The notes: a model not told the origin generated them from the sequence alone. 64,000 bases of DNA from Nitrospira sp. (GCA_024331045.1 JANDJC010000009.1:1-64000), one strand, 5' to 3'. Counted from the first letter of the stretch, positions 19,084 to 29,006 are shown. Translations and numbers: made by a program.

Positions 19084-21510
19084 TCACGGTTCTGCGATGA
19101 GGGGCTGTCCACTCTCTTCTTCGCCCTCCGTCCAGCGGGCAACGGCTTTGGCCATTTCTTCGAGTCGCCTGGCTGCCCGGCCGAAGACAGTATCGGGCGG
19201 GTAGAGACCATCAAGCCCCCGTTCCCCGGCCGGGATGCCGGTGAGCAGCTCCACCGCTTCGTCGATGGTGTTGACTGCGTAGACCGCAAAACGGCCAGCT
19301 TCGGCCGCCTCTACGACGTCACGGCGAAGGGCCAGATGCGTGATGTTGCGAGCCGGGATGATGACACCTTGTTTGCCTGTGAGGCCTCGGCGTTGGCAAG
19401 ATTCGAAAAATCCCTCGATCTTTTCATTGACCCCACCGATGGGCTGGACTTCTCCCAGTTGGTTGACCGAACCGGTGACGGCGAGCCATTGGCGAACCGG
19501 CAGGTCGGCCAAGCTGGAGAGAATCGCCACCAATTCGGCTACAGCCGCGCTGTCTCCTTCCACCTCCGAATAGGTCTGTTCGAACGTCAAGGAAGCGGTC
19601 ATCGCGAGCGGATGAGAGCCGGCGAATTTCCCGGCCAGGTAGCCGGCCAAGGTCAGCACCCCTTTGCTGTGGATCGTGCCAGCGAGTTCGGCCTCCCGCT
19701 GGATGTCGATCACGCCCTTGGTCCCAACATAGGTTCGAGCCGTGATGCGGGTGGGGCGTCCGAATGAATAATCCCCGAGCTGATGGACAGACAGACCGTT
19801 GACCTGTCCGACCACTTCGCCATCCAGGTCCACCATCAGGGTCCCTTCCTTGATTTCGTCCTGGATCCACTGTTCGACCAGATTCGAGCGGTAACGTTTG
19901 TGGGCGACCGCGGCCTCCACGTCTGATCGCATCACGAAAGAGTGTCCGTTCTTCTTGGCCCAATAGCCTGCCTCGCGGAGGAGGTCACTCACTGAGCTTA
20001 ATTGCAACGACAGCCGATCCCGCCGATTGGCAAACCGGAGCCCCTGTCGGATCACTTCGGCAACGGCTTCGGTGTCAAAATGGGGGAGTCCCTCCTCCCG
20101 GCACAGTTTGGCAATGAAACGGGCATAGAGCCGATCTTCCCGGTCACTGCGCACGACATCGGTGTCGAAGTCCGCCTTGACCTTGAAGAGCTTTCCAAAG
20201 TCCTCCTCATAGGCTTGGAGCAGTGAGTACAGAAGAGGCGGGCCGACCAAGACGACCTTGACATCAACTGGAATTGGATCCGGTTTCAACCCCGTCGTCG
20301 CGAAGCCGTAAAACTCGCCCGGGTCCTCGATTTTCACCTCTCCTGTTTTGATGACGCGCTTTAAGGCGTCCCAGGAGAAGGGCTGGCGGAGCACGTCCAA
20401 GGCATTGATGATCAAATAGCCGCCGTTGGCAAACAAAACGGCCCCAGCCCGAATCTGGGTAAAGTCGGTGTACATGACTCCCATCTGCGCCCGCCGTTCG
20501 ATTTTGCCGATGAGGTTTGCATAGGTCGGATGGGGTTCGTCGATGACGGGTGCCCCGCCATGGGGGTCGTGCTCGACAATCAGATTGACGGCATACCGCG
20601 TCAAATCCGGAGGGCGAACTTCAAATCCGGGGATGGGCAGAGGTGGCTTTTCATGGTGGAGGAAGTCCCTGTAGTGATGGATGATGTCATGGCGGACCCG
20701 TTCCAGATACGTGGCGACCGCCGGTCGATCCTGGTAGGCCTGCCGCAACGTGTCATAGCGCCTCTCCATGACACCGGCGACGACTTGTCGATCGAGGTGG
20801 CGGAGCTGATGCTCGGCTTCTCTGTCCAGGCCGTGTAGGCGGGCATGAAAGTCTCGAATTTCTCCCTCCAGAGCCTTGCGCCGTTCGTCGAGGTCTTGGC
20901 GTTCTTGCTCATTCATGGCATCGAGTTCCGCCTCCGTCATGGGACGGCCGTCTTTGAGCGGAACGATCCCAAAGCCGACGGGAGTCTCTTCGAAGCCAAA
21001 CCCCCGGCTCCGGCCAAGTTCCGTCAACCCCTGAAACAGCGCCTTCTTTTTGTTGTCGATGTCCTCCTGCAAACGGGCTTTGGCATCGAGGTATTTCTTG
21101 CTTTCGAAGGCTAAGGGAATGTCCCGCCGCAGCCCATCAATAAAGTCCGCCATGGCCCGCTGAAACGACGCTCCCTGGCCGGCCGGTAGAGACAGGCAGA
21201 GTGGCCGGGATGGGTCCTGAAAATTATTGACGTAACACCAGTCGGAGGGGGCGGGAGCAGCCCGTGCCAGTTGCTTCACCATCTGCCGCACTAACGTTCC
21301 CTTCCCTGTTCCGGGTGGGCCGCAGACATAGAGGTTAAACCCCGCGCTGTTCATCTTCAGACCGAATTCGAGGGCCTCCACCGCTCGGTCTTGGCCGATG
21401 ATGTCGGTGAGGGGCTCCAGCTCGCCGGTGTGGGCAAACCCCAACTGCGCTGGGTCAACAAGGGGGGCCAGCATCGAAATGGGAATTTTATAATTGTCCA
21501 TCCTGGTCAT
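19084..21510 (-). CDS. Lon-like ATP-dependent protease (LonB/AAA_32 type)
   Basis: GPPGTGKGTLVRQMV Walker A; Lon proteolytic domain SLTFEQTYSEVEGDSAAVAELVAILSSLADLPVRQWLAVTGSVNQLGEVQPIGGVNEKIEGFF. Confidence 0.9.
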   Translation of the reverse strand: MTRMDNYKIPISMLAPLVDPAQLGFAHTGELEPLTDIIGQDRAVEALEFGLKMNSAGFNLYVCGPPGTGKGTLVRQMVKQLARAAPAPSDWCYVNNFQDPSRPLCLSLPAGQGASFQRAMADFIDGLRRDIPLAFESKKYLDAKARLQEDIDNKKKALFQGLTELGRSRGFGFEETPVGFGIVPLKDGRPMTEAELDAMNEQERQDLDERRKALEGEIRDFHARLHGLDREAEHQLRHLDRQVVAGVMERRYDTLRQAYQDRPAVATYLERVRHDIIHHYRDFLHHEKPPLPIPGFEVRPPDLTRYAVNLIVEHDPHGGAPVIDEPHPTYANLIGKIERRAQMGVMYTDFTQIRAGAVLFANGGYLIINALDVLRQPFSWDALKRVIKTGEVKIEDPGEFYGFATTGLKPDPIPVDVKVVLVGPPLLYSLLQAYEEDFGKLFKVKADFDTDVVRSDREDRLYARFIAKLCREEGLPHFDTEAVAEVIRQGLRFANRRDRLSLQLSSVSDLLREAGYWAKKNGHSFVMRSDVEAAVAHKRYRSNLVEQWIQDEIKEGTLMVDLDGEVVGQVNGLSVHQLGDYSFGRPTRITARTYVGTKGVIDIQREAELAGTIHSKGVLTLAGYLAGKFAGSHPLAMTASLTFEQTYSEVEGDSAAVAELVAILSSLADLPVRQWLAVTGSVNQLGEVQPIGGVNEKIEGFFESCQRRGLTGKQGVIIPARNITHLALRRDVVEAAEAGRFAVYAVNTIDEAVELLTGIPAGERGLDGLYPPDTVFGRAARRLEEMAKAVARWTEGEEESGQPLIAEP

Positions 21511-21524
21511 GGCGTGGTGAGGGG

Positions 21525-22082
21525 TCAGACCGACACTTTGGATTCGAGCGGATTCGGCGCCATCACCACCGTGGCCTGGGGGCCCTTCTCCCCCTGTTCT
21601 AGGTTGAACAAGACTTCCATTCCGTCCTCCACTTGATCAAACGACAGCCCTTGGAGGGCATGGGCGTGAAAGTATACTTCTCCCCCGCCGTCCTGAAGGA
21701 TAAAGCCATAGTGCTCGTCGGGAAACAGTTTGCTGATCACACCTCGATAGGGGGGAAGCGGCGGCAGGCGCACTTCCTTGCGAGCCCGTTTCTCTCGGTA
21801 CTTTCGCAATTCCGTCTCGACGGCGGCAAACGCGCTGCGAATGGCTTCTTCGAAGGTCTTTTCCTCTTTGCGGGCCGTGAAGGTGTGACGGCCTGGCAGG
21901 GACACCACCACGAGTGCTTCGGCCACCTTGGCTTGCTTTTTGTGATGGCGATTCTTGGTCAAGGTGACCCGTCCATGGAGCAGATCATCATGGCCCCGTT
22001 GTAAGTCCTGCATGCGGGCTTCGATCTCGGCTTTCCAGCGAGGAGTCATGGCCACGTTACGGCTTTCGATTTCCAATTGCAT
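21525..22082 (-). CDS. HPF/RaiA-like ribosome hibernation protein fused to cold-shock domain
   Basis: N-terminal MQLEIESRNVAMTPRWKAEIEARMQDLQ..ALVVVSLPGRHTFTARKEEKTFEEAIRSAFAAVETELRKYREK; C-terminal RGVISKLFPDEHYGFILQDGGGEVYFHAHAL (CSD-like). Confidence 0.82.
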   Translation of the reverse strand: MQLEIESRNVAMTPRWKAEIEARMQDLQRGHDDLLHGRVTLTKNRHHKKQAKVAEALVVVSLPGRHTFTARKEEKTFEEAIRSAFAAVETELRKYREKRARKEVRLPPLPPYRGVISKLFPDEHYGFILQDGGGEVYFHAHALQGLSFDQVEDGMEVLFNLEQGEKGPQATVVMAPNPLESKVSV

Positions 22083-22540
22083 GGTTTCTCCCTCCTGAGC
22101 TCAGGCGTCCATTGCTCTCAGGAGAAGGCCAGCAAACGGTGTGCCGATGCCACGCTGGTTCTTCCTGATTGCGGTCGGCCGGCTCGATCGACTTTCCAAC
22201 TGATTGAACAGTATCTACTGCTCAGTTAGAGGCGCAGGAATTGATCTGACGCCTTTCACTACAGTCATGACCTGCCTACTGGGGCTGAACGCAACAGAGA
22301 GTGAGGGGGGATCAAGCCAACAGGGGTGAAGCAGAGCGTGGTGAAATGAAAAAAGAAGCTGTGAGGAGAATCTGAACATGCCATACTCAGCGCGGACTGT
22401 TTGGACTGTTTGATTGATGGACAAAGGAGTTTTGTGAAGACCCTGGCCGTCTCGTCTGGTGAAAGCCAGGTGTCGCTACGTCTCAATTCTGCCGGAACAA
22501 GGTTTGCTCTGCCGGAACAAGGTTTGCGTAAGGAGGAACC

Positions 22541-23644
22541 ATGCCAGCGCTCAACAAGGCCCAGTTGCAACAGTACCTTCGACGTCGATTCGGTCCGGAG
22601 ACCGAGTTGCTGGCATATGAAATCATCGGCAAGACAATCATCGGCAAGACCAGGGGCAAGGGAGTCCAAAAACGATACGGCTATGGCTCGCCAGTCAAAT
22701 TAACGTACCGGATCGGTCGTCATGTGCAGTCCGCCGTGCTGGAGACGATGAAGCCTGGTCCGTTCGGCCACGAACACATGGCAGACCGGGCCCAAGCGAT
22801 ATTGTGGGATTATGATTCCTATGGCCGGCTGCCGCGGCACGTGAAGGCCCTTGATGTGGGGGCATTCGATGGGAGGCAGCGTCTGTTCTCTGTTGCCGAC
22901 GCTCGCGAGTTCTTTGTCTTGAACGAATGGGTGGAGGGAACCAGTTATCATCTGGACCTTGAGCGTTTGACGAGGAAGGGGACCTTGCGGCCGTTGGATC
23001 GGCAAAGGACTGTCGCGCTAGCCCGGTATCTCGCCGAGATCCACCAGACCAAACGGCGGGACGAAGACCTCTACAAACGTCGTCTCCGGGAGTTGATCGG
23101 CCATGGCGAATGTATCATGGGGCTCACGGACAGTTACCCCCAACGGTGCGGATTCATCACGGGCGACCTCCTGCGCACGATCGAAGAGTCCTGTAACCGT
23201 TGGCGCTGGCGGTTGCGCGAGAAGGTTCATCGGCTTTCTCAAGTCCATGGGGATTTTCATCCGTATAATGTGCTGTTTCGGGCCGGCACGGATTTTTCTG
23301 TATTGGACCGATCACGTGGTGAGTGGGGTGAACCGGCCGACGATGTGACGGCGATGACGATCAATTATCTCCTGAGTTCGCTGATCCGGTGGGGCAAGCT
23401 CACAGGGCCGTTTGAGGTGCTGTTTCGGCTGTTCTGGGACACCTATATCGAGGCCAGCGGCGATCAGGACGTGACGGGAACGGCCGCGCCGTTCTATGCC
23501 TTTCGCGGCCTGGTGGTGGCGAGCCCCGTGTGGTATCCGGATCTGTCGATGGAAGTGAGACGGAGCCTCTTTCAGTTTATACAACGGGTGCTTGAGTCAC
23601 CGCGCTTTGAGCCGACCCGGGTCAACGAGTACTGTGGTCTGTAG
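22541..23644 (+). CDS. Aminoglycoside-phosphotransferase-like (APH) kinase
   Basis: RLSQVHGDFHPYNVLFRAGTDFSVLDRSRGEWGEPADDVTAMTINYL (Brenner-like HGDFHPYN and downstream DRS/DD). Confidence 0.8.
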   Translation: MPALNKAQLQQYLRRRFGPETELLAYEIIGKTIIGKTRGKGVQKRYGYGSPVKLTYRIGRHVQSAVLETMKPGPFGHEHMADRAQAILWDYDSYGRLPRHVKALDVGAFDGRQRLFSVADAREFFVLNEWVEGTSYHLDLERLTRKGTLRPLDRQRTVALARYLAEIHQTKRRDEDLYKRRLRELIGHGECIMGLTDSYPQRCGFITGDLLRTIEESCNRWRWRLREKVHRLSQVHGDFHPYNVLFRAGTDFSVLDRSRGEWGEPADDVTAMTINYLLSSLIRWGKLTGPFEVLFRLFWDTYIEASGDQDVTGTAAPFYAFRGLVVASPVWYPDLSMEVRRSLFQFIQRVLESPRFEPTRVNEYCGL

Positions 23645-23761
23645 TCTGGCGTCAGTCATCAGGCGATAACGTCAGCCGTGATGCGAATGTTCACGGGATA
23701 GACCGTGTCGAGTGATTGTTCAGCAAGTGGTTCCGGGCTTCCGATCATTCACGATTGGCCA

Positions 23762-24298
23762 ATGACGGCAAACGCATCTTCCAAAGCATATGCGATCTGG
23801 CTCACCGGTCTGCCGGCATCGGGCAAGAGCACGATTGCGGCTGCGTTGAAACCAAAGCTCGAAGCGGCGGGCCATGTTGTCGAGGTGTTGGAATCCGATG
23901 CCGTGAGGCGGATCCTGACTCCGGCGCCCACCTACTCCCGCGAAGAGCGGGACCTGTTTTATCGGGCCTTGGCCTTCATGGGTAGCAGACTGGTTGCTCA
24001 TGGCGTGACGGTCATCTTTGATGCCACGGCCAACCGTCGGGCCTATCGGGATTTTGCCCGAACTCTGATTCCTCGATTCATCGAAGTGGCGGTCGTCTGT
24101 CCCTTGGAGCTGTGCATGCAGCGTGATTACAAGGGAACGTATCAACGGGGCCAGCGGGGCGAATCACTGACCGTGCCGGGACTCCAAGCCCCCTACGAAG
24201 CGCCACCGAATCCGGAAGTGACGACCGACACGACGCGGTTCTCCGCAAAAGAGGCGGCTGAAACGATATTCGAATATGCAAGGAACAAGTTCGGGTAG
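23762..24298 (+). CDS. Adenylylsulfate-kinase-like P-loop kinase (CysC family)
   Basis: AYAIWLTGLPASGKSTIAAALKPKLEAAGHVVEVLESDAVRRILTPAPTYSREERDLFYRALAFMGSRLVAHGVTVIFDATANRRAYRD. Confidence 0.82.
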   Translation: MTANASSKAYAIWLTGLPASGKSTIAAALKPKLEAAGHVVEVLESDAVRRILTPAPTYSREERDLFYRALAFMGSRLVAHGVTVIFDATANRRAYRDFARTLIPRFIEVAVVCPLELCMQRDYKGTYQRGQRGESLTVPGLQAPYEAPPNPEVTTDTTRFSAKEAAETIFEYARNKFG

Positions 24299-24569
24299 CG
24301 GACGGATCTTGCTACGTTCCGATCGAGTTCGCTGCTGGTTTACAGCACGGCAGAAACTATCTTCCTGCATGGTCTCCCCCTGTTCCAACGTTCTCGACTC
24401 TTCGAACGGGTGGGCGGCGCTGGGGATGAGAAATGGTTTCTCCCTTCAGGTTAGCGAAAGCAGGTTAGCGAAGGGTTGATAGGTTCGCCGCCCGCAACCG
24501 TTCGGTTCCCCTATCTGCCGAACAGCTTTCGCTGGGTCACGGTCCCACTCGTGCCCGTCGGCGTCAAAG

Positions 24570-24589
24570 ATGGCCAGTATAATGGCCAT
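24570..24589. promoter_or_regulatory. Perfect 7-bp inverted repeat ATGGCCA-GTATAA-TGGCCAT overlapping a TATAAT hexamer; possible operator/promoter of RelE-like ORF
   Basis: Read directly: atggccagtataatggccat, 25 bp upstream of ATG 24614. Confidence 0.45.
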
Positions 24590-24613
24590 TCACGTAGCTG
24601 GAGGGAGGTCTGT

Positions 24614-24890
24614 ATGCCGCATATCAATGAAGCGGCCGAACGAATTCGGAAGCTTCATCCTTACGTCACGCAGGAGATCAAGCAAGGCGTCAACGATCTC
24701 GTCACGGGGCCTCTTGCCGGTTATGCGCTTCGGCATGAGCTGGCGGGGCTTCGGTCTTATTCGGGTCCGGACGTACATCTATCGGATTCATGATGATGAA
24801 GGCTGTCTGGATATTGTTTGCGCCGGCCCTCGGCGGGGTGTCTATGAGCAGTGGAGGGGGCTGTTGATTGCGCAACGTGAACGGAAGAGA
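24614..24890 (+). pseudogene. RelE/ParE-superfamily toxin-like gene, frameshifted
   Basis: Frame 1 MPHINEAAERIRKLHPYVTQEIKQGVNDLVTGPLAGYALRHELAGLRSY continues in another frame as RVRTYIYRIHDDEGCLDIVCAGPRRGVYEQ after ~24757. Confidence 0.65.
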
Positions 24891-24924
24891 TCGTTCCAGA
24901 TATCACGCCCCCACATCGCTCTTG

Positions 24925-25578
24925 TTATTGGGAGGATGAGTGGAGGTGCCGGAAAAACCAACTCCCTGCCTGTTCCGCCACCTGCTCCAACGTGCCCGGC
25001 TCCTCGAACAGGTGGGTGGCGCCAGGGATGATGACGAGCTTCTTTTCACAAATCAGCAGTTCATACGCCGCCCGATTCATCTCAATGACCGGGAAATCGT
25101 GGCCGCCGACGATCAGGAGGGTCGGTGCCGTGACACGCGAGAGATAGGGCTCGGCGAGGTCCGGCCGTCCGCCCCGAGAGACGATGGCGTGAATGTTCGA
25201 GGGCTCACGAGCTGCGGCTTGCAGTGCCGCGCCCGCGCCGGTGCTGGCGCCCAAATAGCCGATCCTGAGATGACTCGTCCTCCGGTCCGATTCAAGCCAC
25301 GTTTTGGCCAACAGGAGCCGATCCGCCAAGAGGTCGATGTCAAAGACTTTGCGCCGGTCGGATGCTTCCTCTTCTGTGAGCAGATCAAGGAGGAGGGTGG
25401 CGAGCCCCTGTTGCTGAAGATGGCGGGCCACGAAGTTGTTACGCGGGCTGAATCGGCCACTGCCGCTGCCATGCGCGAAGATGACCGCTCCCGGCGAACC
25501 AACCGGCAGACCGAGCAACCCTTCCAAGACGACCGACCCTTGCGCGATTGAGACATGATGGTGGGGCACAGCAGTCAT
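24925..25578 (-). CDS. Alpha/beta hydrolase (dienelactone-hydrolase-like)
   Basis: VIFAHGSGSGRFSPRNNFVARHLQQQGLATLLLDLLTEEE; GYLGASTGAGAAL nucleophile elbow; terminal PGATHLFEEPGTLEQVAE. Confidence 0.83.
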   Translation of the reverse strand: MTAVPHHHVSIAQGSVVLEGLLGLPVGSPGAVIFAHGSGSGRFSPRNNFVARHLQQQGLATLLLDLLTEEEASDRRKVFDIDLLADRLLLAKTWLESDRRTSHLRIGYLGASTGAGAALQAAAREPSNIHAIVSRGGRPDLAEPYLSRVTAPTLLIVGGHDFPVIEMNRAAYELLICEKKLVIIPGATHLFEEPGTLEQVAEQAGSWFFRHLHSSSQ

Positions 25579-25589
25579 GGTTTCCTCCC

Positions 25590-26945
25590 TCAAGGACTTT
25601 CGTGTTGGTGGGCGAGACCCTGGTCCACTGTCCGGGCTAAGGTTTGTAACGCCGGAGCAATCCGGACGGGATGGGGCGGGGCCGTCTCCAGCTTGCGTAA
25701 TGACGGAGGAAGGTGAGCGAGTTGTTCCATGGTGGAGCGGCGCACCTCGTGCAAGTTGGGCGAGGGAGAGAGGCGTCGCCCCCCCTTCATGACATCGTGG
25801 AGAAGAGGAGTTCCCGGCTGAACATCTTCCAGCGTGGTGACGACGTCGTAGTCGAGCAGGCCGTCATCCGTATAAGAGCGATAAACCTGTTTGCGACCGG
25901 GCCATGTCGCCTTGCCCTCCGATCGCTTGCGGCAGGGGCGGCCGGCATATTCTTGCAGCTTGTACGCACAGTCCAAGGACGGGGCGTCGGCGGATGTGGT
26001 CATGGCCGTGCCGACGGCAAAACTGTCAATAGGGGCTCCACTTTCAACCAGTGCCTGCACACGATATTCATCGAGATTACCGCTCGCGAGAATCTGGGCC
26101 TGAGAGAGCCCCCCGCTGTCCAGAATCCGACGAACGGCCCGCGCATGGGCTGTGAGGTCGCCACTGTCCAATCGAACACCCTTCACCGTGATGCCTTTGG
26201 CTTTGAGAGAGGGAGCTATTGAGACGACCAATCGCGCGGCCGCCTCTGTGTCATAGGTGTCGATTAAAAAGATCACATTGTCGGGCTGCGCGTGGGCAAA
26301 GTGCTCAAAGGCCTCCCGTTCGTCATGGTGGGCTTGGACGAACGAATGGGCCATCGTGCCATAGATGGGAATGCCATAGGCCATGCCAGCCAGCACGGTG
26401 GCGGTGCCTGAGAACCCGGCCAAATAGCTGGCCCGTGCCGCGAGGAGACCAGCCTCCGCGCCGTGCGCCCGTCTCAGTCCGAAATCAATGAGAGGTTTCC
26501 CCTTGGCCACCAGAACTGACCGGGCTGCCTTGGAGGCGATCATGGTCTGAAAGTGCAGCAGGTTCATCACACGGCTTTCGATGAGCTGGGCCACTGGCAA
26601 GGGTGCGACGACGCGGAGAATCGGCTCGTGGGGGAAAAACGGCGTTCCCTCCGGCATGGCCGCTACATCGCCGGTGAATTGCAAGGTCTCCAAAAAGTCA
26701 AGCAGTCGGCGATGGAATAGTTTGGTCTGCTCCAGCCACGCCAATTCCTCTTGCGTGACGCGCAGGGTGGCGAGAAAGTCCAGAACCTGTTCAAGGCCGG
26801 CGGCGATCAGAAAATTGCGGTGGGGCGACAGTTTGCGAACAAAAAATTCGAACACGGCCGGTTCGGTCATCTCCCGTTCCAGGTACGCCTGGGCCATGGT
26901 GAGTTCATAGAGGTCGGTGAGCAGGGCGCTTCGGGAGGGGTTCAT
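25590..26945 (-). CDS. pncB: Nicotinate phosphoribosyltransferase
   Basis: ALLTDLYELTMAQAYLEREMTEPAVFEFFVRKLSPHRNFLIAAGLEQVLDFL; FGLRRAHGAEAGLLAARASYLAGFSGTATVLAG; VRLDSGDL. Confidence 0.92.
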   Translation of the reverse strand: MNPSRSALLTDLYELTMAQAYLEREMTEPAVFEFFVRKLSPHRNFLIAAGLEQVLDFLATLRVTQEELAWLEQTKLFHRRLLDFLETLQFTGDVAAMPEGTPFFPHEPILRVVAPLPVAQLIESRVMNLLHFQTMIASKAARSVLVAKGKPLIDFGLRRAHGAEAGLLAARASYLAGFSGTATVLAGMAYGIPIYGTMAHSFVQAHHDEREAFEHFAHAQPDNVIFLIDTYDTEAAARLVVSIAPSLKAKGITVKGVRLDSGDLTAHARAVRRILDSGGLSQAQILASGNLDEYRVQALVESGAPIDSFAVGTAMTTSADAPSLDCAYKLQEYAGRPCRKRSEGKATWPGRKQVYRSYTDDGLLDYDVVTTLEDVQPGTPLLHDVMKGGRRLSPSPNLHEVRRSTMEQLAHLPPSLRKLETAPPHPVRIAPALQTLARTVDQGLAHQHESP

Positions 26946-27532
26946 CGGGTTACATCCTCTAATCGGATGGGGACGGCGCCCAGGCGAATCATCTCTTGCT
27001 CGGCTCGTTCACCGTCATCGGGCCGAACGTTGACGGCTTTGATCGCGTCTGTCAGTACGTAAACGGCGTAGCCGAGGACGAGGGCATCCTTGACCGTGTT
27101 GAGCACACAGTAATCGGTCGCCAATCCCCCGATGAAGAGCCGTCGGGTGCCCAGAGCGTGAAGATGGCGGTGGAGGGCCGTTCCTTGAAATCCGGAATAG
27201 GCGTCCTGGTCCCGATCAATGCCCTTGTAAATGATCACGGCTGAGGGTGGAACCGGAAAATGATCGGGCGGCAATGCGCCCTGCGAGCCGGCCAGACAAT
27301 GAGGCGGCCAAGGGCCGCCTTGCTGCTGAAAAGAACAGTGGTTCCGAGGGTGCCAATCCCTCGTGAGGAAAATCGGGAGCCCCCTTTCATGAAATCGGCG
27401 AACGTACTCCGATAGTATCGGGATGATGGCGTCACTGCCGGCGACACCGAGGGGGCCGCCGGGGAGAAAGTCATTCTGGATGTCAACGAGGATCAAGGCG
27501 TCGTGAGTGTGGAGGGATTCCATACGTGACAT
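26942..27532 (-). CDS. pncA: Nicotinamidase
   Basis: ALILVDIQNDFLPGGPLGVAGSDAIIPILSEYV..TRDWHPRNHCSFQ; IGGLATDYCVLNTVKDAL; stop overlaps pncB start (ATGA). Confidence 0.93.
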   Translation of the reverse strand: MSRMESLHTHDALILVDIQNDFLPGGPLGVAGSDAIIPILSEYVRRFHERGLPIFLTRDWHPRNHCSFQQQGGPWPPHCLAGSQGALPPDHFPVPPSAVIIYKGIDRDQDAYSGFQGTALHRHLHALGTRRLFIGGLATDYCVLNTVKDALVLGYAVYVLTDAIKAVNVRPDDGERAEQEMIRLGAVPIRLEDVTR

Positions 27533-27551
27533 CGTCTTTGAGAGACCCCGG

Positions 27552-27905
27552 TTATGGGCCGCTGTGGGCGAGTAGGCGAATATAGGCCAACACGTCCTGC
27601 ATTTCTCCGTCGGCCAGCCGTCCTCGCCATCCGTGCATCGGGCTGAAGACATTCCCGTGCTCGATGGTCTTCAGCAGATCCTCATCTGATTGGAGGATTG
27701 ATCGAAGGTGGCGAAAATTGGGAGGCGGAACGGGTAAGGTCTCCGACGCCGGCCCGTCCCCTTCACCGTGGTCTCCATGGCAGGAGCGACAGTACCTGGT
27801 GTAAAGGGCTTTCCCCCGTTCTAAATCGGGAGGGTATTCCTGTGCGGAGGAGGGAGGGAGATCTGCCGTCTCAACCACGAGAAGGAACAGGGAAGAAAGG
27901 ATCAT
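27552..27905 (-). CDS. Monoheme cytochrome c, secreted
   Basis: Signal MILSSLFLLVVETADLPPSSAQ; LYTRYCRSCHGDHGEGDGPAS; distal Met SPMHGWRGRLADGEMQDVLAYI. Confidence 0.85.
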   Translation of the reverse strand: MILSSLFLLVVETADLPPSSAQEYPPDLERGKALYTRYCRSCHGDHGEGDGPASETLPVPPPNFRHLRSILQSDEDLLKTIEHGNVFSPMHGWRGRLADGEMQDVLAYIRLLAHSGP

Positions 27906-27965
27906 AGGACGCAGCACCACCTTGTCGGTAGGCGGTGTTCGTGCGAGATTCCCCATGGATAATCG

Positions 27966-28130
27966 CTAACTTTTTTTGCTAGTGTGCGCAATAAATGGGC
28001 TGAAGCGTTGTTCAAGCCTTTTGCTCCCACAGGCTGGGCAGGCGACATCACCCTCTTCGTGTGCCTTGAGGGGCACGACCAGCACCGATTCCTTTCCACA
28101 GTCGAGACACTTGTACTCATACATGGGCAT
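27966..28130 (-). CDS. FmdB-type zinc-ribbon small protein
   Basis: Manual reverse translation (not in ORF track, 54 aa): MPMYEYKCLDCGKESVLVVPLKAHEEGDVACPACGSKRLEQRFSPFIAHTSKKS. Confidence 0.8.
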   Translation of the reverse strand: MPMYEYKCLDCGKESVLVVPLKAHEEGDVACPACGSKRLEQRFSPFIAHTSKKS

Positions 28131-28142
28131 GGCTTTTCCTCC

Positions 28143-29006
28143 TCAGTTGAACACCATCAAGGGGTATGTGCCTTGGTGCAGGAGGGCGTGGGAGACACTT
28201 CCCAACACGAGCCGCGAGACCCCCTTGCGCCCTCGGGATCCCATGAGGATCAGATCCGGCTGCCATGCGTGGGCTTCCTTCAGAATCCCTTCAACCGGCG
28301 TCCCCAATGAGGCAACGACTCTGGTTTCGTGGCCGAGCGGTGTCAATTTGGTGGCGGTCTCGTTGAGAAAGTCTTCGGCATCCCGCAGCGCCTGGCTTTC
28401 CATTTGTTTGGCAGTGGCATCATCGACGGGCCATGGTGGTCTCGTATGGGGCAAGACGGTGAACAGGGTCATGGTGGGCGGATTGCGGAAGGGGCGTCGC
28501 TCAAGAAATTTCACGGCGTGTTCCGCGTCGGGCGGGCCTTGGAGAGGAAGCAGGACTTTGTCCAAGGCTTTCAGCGGACCGCGAAGAATCAACTTGGCGC
28601 TTGGAGCAAATGTCAACACGCGATGGGCCACACTGCCCAACAGCCGTTCCTTGATCGGCCCGAAGCCTCGCGTCCCAAGCAACACGAGGTCTACCCTATA
28701 CTGTTCGGCCAACGCAATGATTTGATCCGCCGGCGATCCGACGACGAGGTGCTTAGTCACCGGCCCGACCTCCATCGGAAGCAGTGACACGATCCGCTCC
28801 AACAGTCTTGTACCCTCCTCCCTCATGGTGCGCTCGGTCGTCTCATAGAATTCCTGCGCGACTTCCGGAATCATGGAAGGATAGGCCGGTGTGGGAACGT
28901 CCAAGACGTGAACGATGTGGAGTTCGTCCGCCCGGCTTAGATACCTTAGCGCACGGACCGCTTCATATGAGTGGTCAGAGCCATCGACCGCAAGCAAGAG
29001 TTTCAT
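28143..29006 (-). CDS. Universal stress protein, tandem UspA domains
   Basis: MKLLLAVDGSDHSYEAVRAL...LVLLGTRGFGPIKERLLGSVAHRVLTFAPSAKLILR and LILMGSRGRKGVSRLVLGSVSHALLHQGTYPLMV. Confidence 0.9.
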   Translation of the reverse strand: MKLLLAVDGSDHSYEAVRALRYLSRADELHIVHVLDVPTPAYPSMIPEVAQEFYETTERTMREEGTRLLERIVSLLPMEVGPVTKHLVVGSPADQIIALAEQYRVDLVLLGTRGFGPIKERLLGSVAHRVLTFAPSAKLILRGPLKALDKVLLPLQGPPDAEHAVKFLERRPFRNPPTMTLFTVLPHTRPPWPVDDATAKQMESQALRDAEDFLNETATKLTPLGHETRVVASLGTPVEGILKEAHAWQPDLILMGSRGRKGVSRLVLGSVSHALLHQGTYPLMVFN

